From Bacteroidota bacterium (GTDB taxonomy: Bacteria; Bacteroidota; Bacteroidia; Cytophagales; Cyclobacteriaceae): a stretch of DNA of 64,000 nucleotides. Shown here piece after piece: positions 63,562-64,000 of the stretch. Numbering within the stretch: position 1 is the stretch's first letter; each line of letters opens with the position of its first letter. The translations under genes were made by a program, and so were the position numbers. The stretch is from contig JAEYWY010000034.1 in assembly GCA_023428695.1 (NCBI GenBank), positions 62,001 through 126,000 of the forward strand, in the 5' to 3' direction. The notes beneath the pieces were generated by a model. That model was not told the DNA's origin. It did not search any database and worked only from the letters and a program-made list of their open reading frames with translations.

Positions 63562-64000
63562 GTGATAAGGAACCAACAGATTCTGTTTTGCCTGATCTTT
63601 GTATTTTTTTCAAGCCTTGCATTGCACGCCCAGCAAGGGCGCGCCTGGAACAATGAGAACGACCCCACAAAAAAGGATACTGTGCGAAGTATCTCGGGAT
63701 ATTTTACTCCGGCTGGCAAAACGCCGAAATCGCCGGATGCTGATGGCTTTATTCAACGGTGGTTGCTCCTTGAACCAATTGAGAAGAAAATCAGAACCAA
63801 CGTTCTTTTTACCGATAGTTATCTGAGGAAGACTTTTGATACGCTCTATTTCAAGGACCAGTTTACCATTCTTCCTAAGAATGGCCAGAAAGTCAAGGTC
63901 AAAAACGAGAAGTTGACGTGGCATGCCCTGGACAGCAAAACGTTTAATGTAAAGTTGTTTCGCTTCGCGTATGGGCTGAATAAACGGGAATATGGTGTGC
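63562..64000 (+). CDS. secreted protein of unknown function, 3' end cut by the window
   Basis: Starting from a GTG at 63562, the frame stays open to the end of the window (146 residues). It begins with a signal peptide (MIRNQQILFCLIFVFFSSLA, cut after LHAQ) and continues with ISGYFTPAGKTPKSPDADGF, IQRWLLLEPI and RTNVLFTDSYLRKTFDTLYF. No ATG is available in frame at the expected place, which supports the GTG. The DADGFIQRWLLLEPI block looks like a conserved domain of secreted Bacteroidota proteins, possibly glycan-related, but I cannot name it. Confidence 0.7.
   Translation, partial: MIRNQQILFCLIFVFFSSLALHAQQGRAWNNENDPTKKDTVRSISGYFTPAGKTPKSPDADGFIQRWLLLEPIEKKIRTNVLFTDSYLRKTFDTLYFKDQFTILPKNGQKVKVKNEKLTWHALDSKTFNVKLFRFAYGLNKREYGV

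Overview
The window reads as chromosomal DNA of a Bacteroidota bacterium, most likely a Cytophagales-type soil or water organism. This is inferred from TPR sensors with a YYR/coiled-coil/TM layout, a PCMD-domain protein, orphan two-module MacB/FtsX-like permeases, a CarboxypepD_reg-like protein, a lipoprotein NirK fused to cytochrome c, SRPBCC/ArsR pairs, abundant lipoproteins, and weak Shine-Dalgarno sequences. I saw no rRNA, tRNA, insertion sequence with an intact transposase, or prophage.

Layout. 1-3.0 kb: a truncated TPR sensor, a secreted amidohydrolase and a RibD/DHFR-fold protein. 3.1-17.6 kb: a complete type I-B CRISPR-Cas locus. The cas operon cas6-cas8b1-cas7-cas5-cas3-cas4-cas1-cas2 is read leftward, then comes a leader, then an array of 93 full repeats plus one degenerate terminal repeat. 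18-25 kb: a TPR lipoprotein-like gene, a chromate transporter, an SRPBCC protein, a GlxA-type regulator, an arsenic cluster (arsR, ArsN2-like acetyltransferase, arsC, sigZ) ending at a strong terminator, a 23-residue cysteine-rich peptide read towards that terminator, and a PAP2 phosphatase. 25.6-33.5 kb: an ArsR/SRPBCC pair and a TetR-controlled YbhFSR-like efflux operon (TolC, HlyD lipoprotein, two ABC ATPases, two permeases). 33.6-38.7 kb: an acyl-CoA dehydrogenase, a DUF4242/cyclase-like/AraC fusion, and an OsmC protein with a -24/-12 promoter beside a sigma-54 activator gene. 39-47 kb: envelope proteins and two tandem Tat-exported family 1 glycosidases. 47-57.5 kb: two large MacB-like permeases without ATPases, a propeller lipoprotein and a GH3 glycosidase with a PA14 insert. 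57.5-64 kb: a frameshifted SRPBCC gene, a nirK-nirV-sco operon, a frameshifted DoxX-like membrane protein, an SMP-30 lipoprotein and the start of a secreted protein.

How the parts work together. The Cas genes make a self-sufficient adaptation, crRNA-processing and Cascade/Cas3 interference system. Its array shows that one target was sampled twice, many acquisitions apart, with a one-base difference. Several local regulators can be paired with their own operators by reading palindromes: ArsR (two sites), the second ArsR (two tandem sites), TetR (an identical 20-mer before tetR and before tolC), and the sigma-54 activator (repeated TTACGAA/TTCGTAA sites before its own gene and before osmC). The nirK-nirV-sco operon couples copper nitrite reduction with a copper-handling accessory protein.

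The most unusual items are the cysteine-rich micropeptide by the arsenic operon, the sigma-54/OsmC regulon, the near-duplicate spacers, the YYF-stop tandem repeat at the end of an outer-membrane protein gene, and a composite intergenic repeat present in four degenerate copies.
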